In this document: piece by piece, positions 1-12,110 of the stretch
Layout: every line of letters starts with the position of its first letter
Numbering within the stretch: the stretch's first letter is position 1
From: Casuarina equisetifolia
Lineage: Eukaryota; Streptophyta; Magnoliopsida; Fagales; Casuarinaceae
Direction of reading: 5' to 3'
DNA length: 64,000 bases
Assembly: GCA_028551475.1 (NCBI GenBank)
Contig: CM052360.1
Span: 10,404,501 to 10,468,500 of the forward strand
Notes under the pieces: model-generated
What the model saw: only the letters and a program-made list of their open reading frames with translations
Told to the model about the DNA's origin: nothing
The model's database searches: none
Program-made: the position numbers and the translations under genes

Positions 1-2128
1 AACTCTTGAGGAAGACAATAGTGAGGTAAATGATTTTGAACTGTTTCTTCATATAATCATTGGTTTAGAAACTACATTTTTTGATCTAGTTGAGTATGCA
101 AACAGACTAAAAGATAAGTACAAAAATTTAAAAGCAAAAAATAATTTAAAAAATAGAAAATGATGACTTCTGTACATGCTAATCAAAATGTTTTAACTGA
201 TGTACATAATAAACAAAGCATAGAAATTATGACATGTAAAGATGAAGCTAAAAGAAAAAATACTTCAATTTCGATACATGACAATATCAGTATTCCTGCT
301 AATGCATATATGAAGTATGATGCTTTCATGAGTGATATGTATGAGAAACAAAATAAATTTGACTACAAAGGGTAGTGGCATGTTAAATAAGATTTTAAAC
401 TCTCAAAGAGGTATATATGATAAAGCGGGACGGGACTAGGATATAGGTTGAATAACAAATCAAAATCATTTACTCATTTTTTTAAAGAAAAAGAATGTTC
501 AATTCCGCTGCACAATGATAAATGTTCTTTTTACAATTATATTGGTCATAGTTTTAATAAATGTCCCGTAAGACTTAGAAAGGCTTACAAAGTAAAGAAA
601 CTTTGGTTGCCTAAGAATGATAGAAATCTAAGTCAAAATAACACTCATGGACCCAAAATAAAAAGGATACCAAGCACTTCAATGATTAAATTTATTTCTA
701 TAGGTTCTAAGTGCACAAGTGAAAAACAAAAAACTCAAAAACATGTGGATTCTGGACAGTGGATGCTCTCGATATATGACTAAGATGAAAGAGCTTTTCT
801 CAACGCTTGAATTGAAAAATGAAGGTACAATGTCTTTTGGAGATAACTCCAAAGGAAGAATAAAAGGAATGAGAACAATAGGTAATCCTAATACCCTACT
901 TATATATGAGGTTTTGCTTGTAAATAAGCTAAAATTTAATGTACTTAGCATAAGTCAGCTATGTGATAAAGGATTCAAAATAAAATTTGGAAAAGAAAGT
1001 TGTCTTGTTGAGCATGCTGAACATAAAATGAAGATTGTTGGAAATAGAAAAGACAACATCTATGTGCTCAATTTGAGTAAATTGAATGTTGAACAAACAT
1101 GCTTGGTTGTAAATAAAAATGTTGATGCTTGGTTGTGGCATAGAAGGCTGGGACATGCGGGTCTAGGGTTGATAAAAAAATTATGTAAGTATAATCTAGT
1201 AAAAGGTCTTCCATCTTTAGAGTTTAAAAATGATAGAATATGTGAAGAGTGCATTAAGGGTAAACATACACAAAGTAGCTTCAAATCAAAGCTTGTGTTG
1301 AGTACATCTAGAACATTAAAGATACTACACATGGACCTTTTTGGTCCTATAATAATAGCAACACTAAATGGTAAATATTATGCCTTAGTCATTATAGATG
1401 ATTATTTTAGATTCACATAGACATACATGCTTGCTAGAAAAGATGAGGCATTTGAGAAGTTTGCTAAATTTTGTAAAATGATTCAAAATGAAAAAGGTCT
1501 TTCAATTATTAAAATAAGAACTGATCACAATGGTGAATTTGAAAACTAACTTTTTGAAAAATTTTGTTTAGAAAATGGTATTTCACACAACTTTTCAGCT
1601 CCTAGAACACCACAACAGAATGGTGTTGTTGAAAGAAAAAATAGGACTCTTCAAGAAATGGCTAGGACCATGATGTGTGAATATAATCTTCCTAAATATT
1701 TTTGGGGAGAAGCTGTAAGTATAGCTTGTTATATTTCAAATCATACTCTAATAAGACCAATTTTGAAAAATACACCTTTTGAATTATTCTTTGGAAGAAA
1801 ACCAAACATTTCATATTTTCATGTTTTTGGCAACAAATGTTTTGTTTTAAATCATGGAAAAGAATCACTTGGGAAATTTGATTCCAAAAGTGATGAAGCA
1901 ATATTTCTTGGATATTCTCATACAAGTAAGGCATATAGAGTATTCAATAAACAAACTTTAGTTGTAGAAGAGTCAATCCATGTTAAGTTTAAGGATGACT
2001 GTCACGGTATTCTAGAAACCAAAAAGAATAGTGGAACTAAGAGTGTTCCAAATAAAGCTGAAGTTGAGGGCAAGTCTGAAACTATAAGCACCATGCAATT
2101 CATGAATATCATGCTATTTTATACTTAA
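1..2128 (+). mobile_element. Ty1/copia internal region fossil, SIRE-like
   Basis: Remains of a copia polyprotein. In order it shows a CCHC zinc knuckle (about 523-565, CSFYNYIGHSFNKC), a protease active-site motif (about 749-782, DSGCSRYMT), the integrase HHCC zinc finger (about 1130-1270, WHRRLGHAG then CEECIKGKH) and the integrase core with the QQNGVVERKNRTLQEMART block near 1615-1670. The wording of the protease and GAG-pre-integrase blocks is closest to what I know of the SIRE lineage of plant copia, so that assignment is by recall. The window edge cuts the left side, and no reverse transcriptase follows before the homology stops near 2128. The element is broken in several places and old. 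Confidence 0.85.
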
Positions 2129-2149
2129 GAAATATTCCTTTTCTAAAGC

Positions 2150-2328
2150 ATGAATAATATTTCAATTTTATAAAAATTTAAGAACCTAACTATTTTAATC
2201 ATCAATTGATATTATAATTTGTACACCTTTTACTTCCTATTGTTTTCTTTTACACATTCATTCATGAAAAATATTTTTATATAATAGGTAATAAAATTTA
2301 TCACAACAAAACATATCTTTTTCCAAAA
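2150..2328 (-). mobile_element. Partial LTR, family S (minus orientation)
   Basis: The segment shares the signature ATTGATATTATAATTTG, the following CACCTTTTACTTCCT and the CTTTTTCC end with the solo LTRs at 34238-35734, 36576-38054, 49404-52411 and 50671-52178, so it is the first ~180 bp of such an LTR read on the minus strand. It abuts the F-box fragment that begins at about 2330. It is a fossil piece and I see no target duplication. Confidence 0.65.
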
Positions 2329-2329
2329 A

Positions 2330-2810
2330 TTATGGCTTTTAATCTTACATATGAGACTTACAAAAAAGTCCCATTCCCAGCCACTACTACCTATGTGTAT
2401 TGGGGATGGGGTTTCTAGAGGATTGGGAGGGTTAAAAGGATGCTTGTGCTATATAGAAAAAAGTAGTTTTTCTTTGGCTAATATTTGGTTAATGAGGTAG
2501 TATGGGGTGTAGGATTCATAAGTTAAGTTAGTTAAGCCCCATTTAAATGAAGGTAAATAGGACTTTGAACTACTTGAGACTTTGAAGCCATTGTGTTATT
2601 CTAAATTGGTGGAGAATTTTTATAGCAATTGAATGGGGGGAAACTTTCATGGTATGATTTAATTGAGAAATCTATCAAGAACCTCAATGGTAGTCTACCA
2701 AACTTGTTTGATGCCACATTATGTGTTGATATTTTTGTTGATGTGAAGGTGGGCTGTAATAAGTTTTTTGCCATCTTTGAGTGGTTATACAAACATTAAA
2801 GCCTTAAGCA
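2330..2810 (+). pseudogene. F-box associated (FBA) domain C-terminal fragment, copy A
   Basis: Broken remnant of an F-box protein's interaction domain. Frame fragments read MAFNLTYETYKKVPFPA, then GCLCYIE, SLANIWLM and CYSKL, which is the usual FBA order (YETYKKVPLP, GCLCYIE, then W-M-YGV-SW). F-box proteins recruit substrates to SCF ubiquitin ligases through this domain. There is no F-box and no beginning; the remnant starts right at the LTR fragment junction, and several stops and frame changes interrupt it. It matches the better preserved copy at 58578-59112 and starts the duplicated block that continues through SerRS A. Confidence 0.75.
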
Positions 2811-5105
2811 AAAAGATGAACTAAATTGAGCAAAAAGAGGAATTAAATTGTACTTAGAAGAAGTAAATTGTAGTTAGAAGTCGCATTGAATCTTTGATTT
2901 TGTTATGGGCACATTCTCAATTAGAGTAGGGTTCCAAAGAATATTGACAATATAGTGCATGTATTGAACTTTGTGTACTTATGCATTTGTCACTTTTTTT
3001 TTCCTATTCCTTTTGGTTCTTATGGCCAAAAGCAAATTATCAAATTAAAGTAGTATATGTGACTAATGCAAGTCTAACATGTCTATTGTTTAGCTCAACA
3101 CATTATTAGACATGGTAGTCTTTATTCAAAATATTTCAAAGTCCATTTACTAAGCTAGCAATGCACTCTAATTGAAGTGCAACGAAAGATCCTACTACAA
3201 TAAACAAAACAACTCAAAATAAGTAAATGGTTTTTTTCTAGAAGGAAGATCAAATATATCATTAGCAACACAATTAAAGCAAACTAAGCAATTAGTGGAA
3301 GAAATTTGGTAGGTTATAAGAATTTTGTCTTTCCATTTTAGCTTAGTCCAAAGCATTTAAGTGTTTGATTGAGGTAATGAAAGACTATGCTAAAGTCTAA
3401 AGGCTACTTCTATAGGAAGAAGATAAAAGAGTTCCATTAAGATGGTTTGGTTACTTAAATAGAGACCACTAACCTCACCATTAATGAATTTTATATTAAA
3501 GTTAACGAATCATGACAGGAAGAATGTGGCAAGAGATGTTGAGCAAGAAAAGGAGAGGGTGTTGGGGAGCATAGCTTATGAAAAGACCATAAAGATCACA
3601 ATAATGATAAAATTCAAGCATCTCACTTAATTTGCCATCCCAACAACAAAGCATGATAATATTCATAATGGGCATGAAACTTGACATATGTTTTATATTC
3701 TTCTTTGGAAAAAGTAATAACCTATTTGACAACATCCAATTATTACCACCAATAAGAGTTAGCCCACCATTGGCCTTGAACAACCTTTAGAACATAAATG
3801 TGTAGAACACATTAGAATAACAGAAATGGACAAAGGGGTCAAGGGGGAAGAGGCATGGGATTTTAGTAGTGAAGATAAGACCATTTACATAAACACACTT
3901 GAAGCAATACCTTCCACCAACAGCCTTATTAACATGCATCTCAATTTTCTAAGTGCTTAGTCTTCCTAGACCACACATATCTTGATTTCCACCTAGGAGA
4001 AAGTTCAACGCATGTATGTGATAGGAAGCCTATTTTCCTTCTACTTTATATGCTAAATATATATTCATTTTCTTTTGTATTTCAATTTTTTTGTTATTTT
4101 ATGATAATTTAAAAGGTACTTTAAGCTATTGCCTTCCTTTACATTGTATGCACCATATCAATGTCATATTACTAATTTAGTATTGACATTTTTTTTTTAC
4201 TTACATATATGGGGAATAGGAAAGGGATTTGAACTCTTAATTGGGTGGACTTGCCAGTCAAGGGTTTGACTCAATTACCACTCATCCATAAGAGTCCCCC
4301 ACTAGACAAGGGCATAAATTTTCTGTTGCCAGGATTTGAAGTATTGACATGAATATCCAACATTACCAAACCATATCTAAGAGATATGAGTATCATGAAT
4401 AATCCATCAACATCTAACAAGGTAAATTGTGCATATTGGTTTTAACGAAAAAAGTCTATTAGTTAATTGAGCCACACTAAGAATAGTGTGTAACCGGATG
4501 GATCATAATTTCTCCTATAAAATGCTGTACATTGAGAACAAAAGAATTAAGAGTTTGTTAAATATACTACAATAAAAAAAGTCCTTAAGCTAACAAAGAA
4601 TAACATAAAAAATAATAGAATAAAAATAAGGTTGCCTAGCACCATTAGTTATAGGAAATAACTTTTCAGTGTGCTGAATGTATAAAGGTTCACACATACT
4701 TGTCACTCATGGGATTATATATTTTCCTAAATAGAAAAACTACCTAAGAAAGCAGCGTAAAAGCATAAAAATGAAACTTAATTAAAGTCAAGAATTTGAA
4801 CTTCTAACTACAATGGGAAAAACACAATATTTCTTAGAAATTTTTAATTCATGCTCTTAAAAGAAAGACAAGAACACATATTTTCTAACATGCTTATTTT
4901 TAAAAAAATATTTTCTAAACCTTCTTTAATGTCACGCTCTCAAAATAATGTCAATGGCACAAATTTTCTAACACCCTTGTTACTGAAAGACAATATTTTC
5001 CAAACCTTTTTATTTGGCTAAACTTTTTAATGTCATGCTCTCAACAGAAAAACAAGCTCATAAACATTCTAACACGCTTGTTTTACTCGAGAGAATATTT
5101 TTCAA
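2811..5105. repeat. Duplicated spacer between F-box tail and SerRS A
   Basis: No gene recognised. Bases 2811 to about 4455 align with 59113-60415, and about 2575-3960 aligns in inverted orientation with 10780-12095. Copy C lacks roughly 3850-3945. A stretch near 3500-3630 keeps a partly open frame also seen at 59617-59805 and, inverted, at about 11070-11230, but I know no family for it. Roughly 4495-5105 is present here and missing from copy C, where GTGTGTAAC joins directly to TTTTTTTAACTTTC. A tRNA-B-box-like string (about 4225-4245) lies in the spacer. Confidence 0.75.
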
Positions 5106-5241
5106 ACCTTTTTTTAACTTTCAACCGCACACGTTTGCCGCAATACTTACTACTTGCTTAATCCCGAAACATTACCAAGCTATTCATAGCGCGGATTAGA
5201 GTAGCCTCGTGCTGTGTCCCAAACGGCACCTATTCTCATAG

Positions 5242-5250
5242 TTAGGGTTT
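5242..5250 (+). promoter_or_regulatory. telo-box in SerRS A promoter/leader
   Basis: TTAGGGTTT (reverse AAACCCTAA) lies 83 bp upstream of the SerRS ATG. Telo-boxes are known in promoters of plant translation genes such as ribosomal proteins and eEF1A, which fits a cytosolic tRNA synthetase. The same box is kept in copy C at 60558-60566. I see the motif; a regulatory role is inference. Confidence 0.5.
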
Positions 5251-5332
5251 AAGGTTTAAGAATCTCTTCGCGTAGCTGTGCTTCACATTCCGTGGCCGCA
5301 GAAGCAGAAACGCGTTTACGCTGAGAGAGAGA

Positions 5333-8300
5333 ATGTTGGATATCAACTTGTTCAGAGTAGAGAAGGGTGGCAATCCCGATCTCATTCGTGAATCTCAACG
5401 GCGACGTTTCGCCAACGTCGAGCTTGTTGACGAGGTCATCTGGATCGACAAAGAATGGCGTCGACGTAATTTCTCTCTCCCTCTGTCTCTTTGAATTTGT
5501 TAGTATGTCAATGGCCTTTTCATCAAGTTGTGTTTTTGCTCAGTTCAATTCGAGCTCGATAATCTTCGCAAGGACTTCAACAAGATCAACAAGCAGATCG
5601 CTCAGCTTCGAATTGTTAGTGTTTCCAGATTTTCCTTGTTCATGTCTTTACATTCATCATTTAATATTTCTGGGAATGAACCTATCTATTTACCCCGCGC
5701 GCGAATGAATAAAGAAAAAACTGGACTTTGTGGTAATATGATAGCTTCAAAGAACAAAAAGAATTATTTTGACGCGCTTTTGTTTATCGAAGTTTGAATT
5801 CTTCTTCTTCTTCTTCTTCTTCTTCTTCTTCTTCTTCCTTTCTTTTTTAATAAATAAATTGGCATCAGGGTGGTGTCTGAATGCACATTAGTTGATGCGA
5901 TGGAAATGTTCATAGGATTATTCTTCCCTAGAAGAAAAATTCCACATTTTGGAAATTTTATGAGATTAATTCTGTGTGCCAAATGCCATTTGTCTTAAGT
6001 TTGTTAGACCGGTCCCTTGGATATTCAGGTATTTTTTGAAGCTCTTTTAAACTGTTCTCACGTTCATTTGGCATGCAACTGAACTGTATAACTTGTTTTG
6101 CAAAAAAGGCTGGTCAAGACGCCACTGAGATGATTAAGAATGCGGAGGATAATAAGACGTCAGCAGAAGAGAAAGAAGCTGAAGTTCAGGAAGTTTTGAA
6201 ACAATTGAATTCTAAATTGGAAATAATTGGAAATCTCGTTCATGATTCAGTTCCAGTCAGTGATGATGAGGTATATGACTTGGCATGTTCATATCCCTTC
6301 AGTGTGCTAATGCTTATCCCCAATTTTAAACTTATAAATGTATTACAGGCAAAGAATGCGGTGATTAGATCATGGGGTGAGAAACGGTTGGAGCCAAAAC
6401 TAAAGAATCATGTTGAGCTTGTTGAACTTCTTGGTATTGCAGATCTGAAGAAAGGTACTAAATCTCTATTCATCTGGCTTTACGGCCACAACTTCGTATG
6501 TTGCCTGGAAAGCATCCTGGTTTGCCATATGAAAATGTTTTGGTGCACATAACATTCCATGGTTAATTGATACACTACACATGTTTGGTTTGCTTCTTGT
6601 GTTTGTATTAAAGGTTTTTATTGTTTAATGTGTTTAAAATTAGAGTGTTTGTTTTATACATCACTGGAGATGGTTCAACTCTACTTTGATTGAGTTGCTC
6701 AAACATTTATTTATTTATATGTAGATGCCAAAATTGTTTTTGATAAATAGAAACTTTAAACCTTTTCTGTGCTATGACATGACTAGTTTTGAACAATTAA
6801 GCTAGGCTCTGCACTTTTTCTTAATCTAGAAAAGCGCTGTAATAATGGGAAAAGCACTATGAAATAGGTTGGGGCATCTGACTTCGTTCATTCTACTCTG
6901 ATTAGCTAACAGATTTCAACATCTTTATTTTTTTTAACAAAAGAGTGAAATTGTTTTGCTTCAGTAATAGCTGGTAATTTAGATTTGTGAGTCTGTTACT
7001 AAGCAAAAATATAATTCTCGAGCATTCATTCAACTTGAACTGGAATTTCAATTTTAGCGTAGTGGATAAGTTGTTTGCTCTTCTATAAGATTAGAGTCCC
7101 AAGGTGTGCAATAATTCATCCAATGGTGTCAAATGCTTGAGCTTAATGATTTAAATTCACTCCATGGGCAAAAGATTGAGGCTGAACTTGGCTGTTATGA
7201 GTTACATTCACTTCCTTCCACTTTCTTCTGTTTGATAGCCTTTACTGCCCAAAAGTATTACTCCCGAGTATTGTGATTTATATGCTCATGGTGTAACTCA
7301 ACTGATTCGAATTCATGTGGCATCTCAATTTAATGTGGAAATTTTTTGATTGCTAATGCATATATGCTTGAAATTTGTAGGTGCTGAAGTAGGTGGAGGT
7401 AGAGGTTTCTACTTGAAAGGAGATGGTGTGCATCTTAATCTAGCTTTGATTAACTTCGGTCTTCATTTTTTGGAGGAAAGAGGATTTACACCATTTATTC
7501 CTCCATTCTTCATGAGAAAAGGTGCCATGTCAAAGTCTGCTCAATTAACACAATTTGATGAAGAACTTTACAAGGTAACATTAGTATGTTTTTGTATAGT
7601 ATCTTTCCCACTATGCATCTAAAAGATTTGTTGTGTTTGGAGATATAGTTCTCTTCAGAGATTTTGATGATTTTGGTAGTATCTGGATTTTTAATCTTTA
7701 TGTATGATTAAAGTCATTCAAGAGAAAGTCTCTGTAAATAACATTCTACCGACTTTGTTCTAAAAGATGGCCTAAATCTTACATGTTTTGTATCGTTGTT
7801 ATTTATTTGACTTAACCCTTTTTTTGTATTTTTTGGCGCTACTCTCTTATTTGTTTTTGTTCTAGCTTCGGGAGTAAGATCTCATACTCCTAGTGTCCTT
7901 GTTGGAGACTTTTGGTACCTTTCTTTTTACACGAGCGCGGTGATTGTACTGGCATGACGTAGGTGACAGGTGAGGGAGAAGACAAATATCTGATTGCTAC
8001 ATCTGAGCAGCCACTTTGTGCATATCATTCAGATGAGTGGATCCATCCTTCTGAGCTTCCCATAAGGTTGTAATATCTTCCCAAAGCTCATTCCCCTTCT
8101 TGAAAAAATATGGGATTGCCTTTGGTCAGTAATGTTCATTTTTTTAATTTCTTTTTTTGAAGGTATGGCGGATACTCATCTTGCTTCCGAAAAGAGGTGG
8201 GTTCACATGGTCGAGATACTCTTGGTCTTTTTAGAGTTCATCAGTTTGAGAAGGTGGAGCAGTTTTGCATTACTGCCCCAGATAACGGTGAATCTTGGGT

Positions 8301-9388
8301 CATGCACGAGGAAATAATCAAAAACTCTGAGGATTTCTACAAGATGGTATTGTCATTTATGAACAAATTTCTTGTTAGCATATTGAATGACTAGATTAGT
8401 CTATGAGTGATGACATTGATATTTGTGCTACTGTGGACTTGTGCTCATAAATGAAACTTGTAGGAGAAAAATGGGTTCCTATATGTGAATTCCTGTTTGT
8501 AACATGAAGGTCATTTTTAATTCAAAAGTTCAATGTTCATGACTTCTTAGTCTTAAGTTATCTTACAACAATGCAGTTGAAGATCCCCTATGGGTTCCTG
8601 TATGTGAATTCCTATTTGTAACATGAAGGTCATTTTTAATTCAAAAGTTCAATGTTTATGATTTCTTAGTCTTAAGTTATCTTACAACAATGCAGTTGAA
8701 GATCCCCTACCAAGTTGTATCCATCGTGTCTGGTGCCTTGAATGATGCAGCTTCGAAGAAGTATGATCTAGAAGGATGGTTTCCAGCATCTCAAAGTTAC
8801 AGAGAGCTGGTATCCTGTTCAAATTGTACAGACTATCAGTCCAGAAGATTGGAAATTCGATATGGGCAGAAAAAGGTATGCCATTTGAAGTCCGTTATTG
8901 CATTTTGCTCAAGCCACAAGGTCATTATTTATTGAATTGTTGATGAAATCTAAGTATTTTCTGTTAGAACTGAAATTTGGTGTTGTTGGGAGTAAGACTC
9001 AATATTCCCTTTGTACAAGAAAATCAAAATTTCCAAAGAAAATTGAATTTAGACTATCTCTTTTACTTGTTTAAATCATGATTTTAGCTTTGATTGTAAA
9101 TCCACTCCAATGGTAGGGTGTTTTCAAATTTATGATTTTTTTTCCATTTATATTTATTTTTGTTGTGTTTTGTTGCAGAACAATGAGCAAACAAAGAAAT
9201 ATGTCCACTTGTTGAACTCTACTCTGACAGCAACAGAGAGAACCATGTGTTGCATTCTTGAAAATTATCAGAGGAAGGATGGTGTCGAGGTACCTGAAGC
9301 TTTACAACGATTTATGGGTGGAAAGACCTTCCTACCTTTCAATAACAAACCGGTTAGTGAAGCCAAAGGGGAGAAATCGAAGTCCTAG
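5333..9388 (+). CDS. Cytosolic seryl-tRNA synthetase (SerRS), copy A, nine exons, apparently intact
   Basis: Charges tRNA-Ser (and tRNA-Sec where present) with serine and ATP in the cytosol; EC 6.1.1.11. Exons: 5333-5465, 5544-5614, 6109-6270, 6349-6454, 7381-7574, 7963-8066, 8163-8346, 8696-8875, 9179-9388. They sum to 1344 nt, 447 codons plus TAG, close to the ~451 residues I recall for the Arabidopsis enzyme. The start [15 protein letters not shown] is the conserved plant N-terminus. Residues ~40-115 form the charged tRNA-binding coiled-coil arm ([15 protein letters not shown]). Class II motif 1 is ~183-200 ([17 protein letters not shown]), motif 2 ~264-290 (CFRKE, then [15 protein letters not shown]), motif 3 ~391-410 ([11 protein letters not shown], Arg399). 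The tail is basic (KGEKSKS). All junctions are GT-AG; the exon 3 acceptor, in an A run, is the least certain and leaves the arm about two residues short. Intron 7 carries a 119-bp tandem duplication with a second acceptor. Confidence 0.95.
5801..5837 (+). repeat. (CTT)n microsatellite in SerRS A intron 2
   Basis: About 12 units of CTT in intron 2. Copy C has a shorter, interrupted version near 61117-61138, so the array has expanded in A or contracted in C since their duplication. Confidence 0.95.
8471..8708 (+). repeat. 119-bp tandem duplication spanning the intron 7 / exon 8 splice acceptor
   Basis: Two units, 8471-8589 and 8590-8708, differ at only a few bases. Each contains the intron 7 end (CAACAATGCAG) and the first bases of exon 8 (TTGAAGATCCCCT). 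The true acceptor precedes 8696 because only there does the frame continue as [13 protein letters not shown]. The upstream duplicate acceptor precedes 8577; from it the frame meets TAA after 14 codons. Copy B has a single unit near 44950-45070, so the duplication is younger than the A/B split. The region of copy C that would show it lies beyond the gap. Confidence 0.95.
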
Positions 9389-10779
9389 TGTTTTGTTTTA
9401 CTAAGTTATCATGGAGAATAACTTAGGAAAAAACTAGAACTTTCATGTTGTTATCCACCTCATTCCTGTGTTGTAAAATATTAAAAAAAAAAATAGATGA
9501 AGGAAAAAAATGAATGACGGGAAACAACATGAGATTATGTGTATTGATGCAATAACAAGGTATTGGCAAACTTAAATTCTTGTTTTCAAGCTGATTTGGC
9601 AAGGAGGATTCTTTCCTATGTTTTGGATATTTATTATGCTGCTAATTAATTTAGGTTTGTATCATATATGAATTTTTATTTATTAAAAATAGTCTTTTGT
9701 TAAAATTGGTTGTTAAGAAAATTGGATATTAAGTAATATAATTAGGATATATAAGTTCAGAATGTTGATGATATAGGCAATTACTATTTAGCATCTCCCC
9801 TCATCATAAGCATTAACATATTCCTTTATCATAATTGAGGGACTTTTTTCGTTGAAAATTCATATCTACTGTTCTTGATTCTGTTGTAAATGTCGCTCTT
9901 GAAAAGTTGTGAATTGTTCTTGGTTTTGTGTCAACAATTGGTTGAAGTTTTCCTTGAAGGCTTGTAAGCTAAATTCTTGCTCCACCATAGTTTGTATCTT
10001 GGTCTTGACAAAACTCTTTTTCTACTTAGGTGTTAGATTAGTTACTTTTAACATCGCTGTTAGGATCCAAGCCTACACAAGAACTCGGTTACGGAACACA
10101 AGTAATCCCCAACGAAAGAATACCTTGTATTGTTTACTTCAATTCAATCCCAAAACAAATAATTGTTAAAACTTCTACTATAATTTTAGTGCAAATCACA
10201 AATGATAATCAAGTCACAAGAAATCACAACAAAACTACAAGGTTATTGATAAACTACTTCTAATATAAAGAATGGGAATGTTAAAATTAATATTAAGGAA
10301 AATCATTGATGATAAAATAAGGTTTTCATAGTTACCTCCTTTGAAGGTTGAAAATATCTCATGAACTACTTTTCATGTTGTCTTAGTTTTTCTCGAACTT
10401 AGAGTTCTAGTAGCCTAGAGTGAGACCCAAACCAAACAATACAAAAGAAAAACTGAAATACAAAATAAGATGAATATATATATATATATATATATATATG
10501 GGATAGAAGGAAAATGGGCTTCTTATGTCAAATATAGGCCTTGAACTCTCTCCAAAGTGGAAATCAAGAGATGTGTGGTCTTGGAAGACCAACTAATTGG
10601 AGCATTCAGTTATTGTGGACTCTCATGGGTTGCATTCATTAGTTGCTCTTGTTAAAAGTGGTAATAGTGTTTCTTTGGAAACTTTTTCTTCTACTTGCCC
10701 AACTTGTGGTGTATTATGTTCGTGTTATTGTCGATGTCAAGGGATATGGAGAGTCTAATGCACGGAACCATTTATTTTG
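9389..10779. other. SerRS A 3' UTR and unassigned intergenic DNA
   Basis: The 3' UTR runs on from TAG; its segment from about 9409 to 9570 is recognisable in copy B (45790-45880 and 47175-47245). From about 9600 to 10780 I see no gene. It holds an (AT)n run at 10474-10499 and short chance frames only. Confidence 0.7.
10474..10499. repeat. (AT)n microsatellite
   Basis: Thirteen AT units in otherwise unassigned DNA downstream of SerRS A. Confidence 0.95.
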
Positions 10780-12110
10780 ATTTTGAAAAATTGAGAGCCT
10801 TGTTGACAAGGCTGTTGGTTGAAGGTATTGCTTCATATATATTTGTGTAAATGGACTTATCTTCACTGCTAAAACAACAACCTTTACCCACTTCCCCTTA
10901 GCCCGATAAGTGTCCTACACATTTATCTTCTAAAGGTTGTTCAAGGTTAGTGGCAAGTCCTTTCTTTTACATCTTTCAAAGAAGCATATTATGAACCATA
11001 TGTCAAGTTTCATGCTCATATGAATTTTAACATGCTTTGTTGTCGGGATGGCTGATTAAGCAAAAGGATTGGATTTTATCATTATTGTGATCTTTATGGT
11101 CTTCTAGTAAGCTATGCTCTGTGTCACCTTTTCCTTCTCTTACTCGGCATCTCTCGCCATCCTTTTCTTGCCATGGTTTGTTAACTTTAATAAAAAGAAT
11201 TCATTACTAGTGAGGTTAATGGTCTTTATTTGAGTAACCAAACCATCTTAATCAAACTCCTTTTATCTTTTTCCTCACATAAGCAACCTTCAAACTTTAG
11301 CTTAGTCTATCTTTCATTGCCTCTATCAAACACTTAAATACTCTAGATTGAGCTAAATGGAGAGCCAGATTCCTATAGCTTACCTAATTTCTTCCACAAA
11401 TTGCTTGGTTTACTTCAATTGTGTTACTAATGATATATTCAAGCATCCATCTTCTAGAAAAAGCTATTTACTTATTTTGAGTTGTTTTGTTTATTGTAAT
11501 AGGATTTTTTATGGCAGTTCAATTGGAGTGCACCTACTTTCTTAGCAAATGGACTTTGGATTGTTCCTAACAAAGACTATCATGCCAAATAATGTGTTAA
11601 AGCTAAACATTGTCATGTTAGAGTTGTGGGATTCATATATGCTACTCTAATTTGATAAATTGCTTTTGGCCACAAGAACCAAAATGAATAGAAAAAGAAA
11701 ATGATAGATGCATAAGTATAAAAGTACATAACATGCATTATATTGCCAATATTTGTTGGAATCTTACTCTAATTACGGAATGTGTCCTATAACAAAATCA
11801 AAGATTCAATGCTACTTCTGACTACAATTTACTTCCTTTAAACATAGTTTAATTCCTCTTTCCATTCTATGCTTTTATGTCTGTAAACCACTTAAAGGTG
11901 TCAAAAAACACAATCACAACCCACCTCTACATCAATAAGACTATCAACACATAATGTGGCATCAAATGAGATCGGTAGACCATCATTAAAGTTCTTGATG
12001 GATTTCTTAATTAAATCATACCACAAATGTTCCTCCCATTCAACTAAAAGTAAAACTTCTCCTTCAATTTTAGAATAACACAATGGCTTCAAAGCCTTTT
12101 TAATCTTCAT
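10780..12110 (-). pseudogene. Inverted copy of the F-box tail and spacer block
   Basis: Reading the minus strand from 12110 down to about 10780 reproduces about 2575-3960 of copy A. The minus frame at 11901-12110 reads KALKPLCYSKIEGE, WYDLIKKSIKNF and DATLCVDSL, the end of the FBA domain that also appears at 58845-59020. The spacer homology follows, including the block near 11070-11230 matching 3400-3620. The rest of this F-box fragment continues at 19588-19470, so a 7.36 kb insertion separates the two pieces. Non-functional: no N-terminal part and diverged. Confidence 0.8.

Noticed and set aside
4190-4320. tRNA-derived SINE or tRNA gene
   Set aside because: GATTTGAACTC and the matching string near 60190 resemble a B box, but there is no A box at the right distance, no cloverleaf and no terminal repeats; it occurs only within the duplicated spacer.
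5367-5708. Alternative frame over SerRS exon 1 and 2 ([12 protein letters not shown]...)
   Set aside because: Same frame is open in copies A and C only because they are ~98% identical; it runs through introns and the SerRS frame is the conserved one.
5801-5837. Possible coding repeat or CRISPR-like array
   Set aside because: Plain (CTT)n microsatellite inside an intron; no spaced repeats of CRISPR type occur anywhere in the window.
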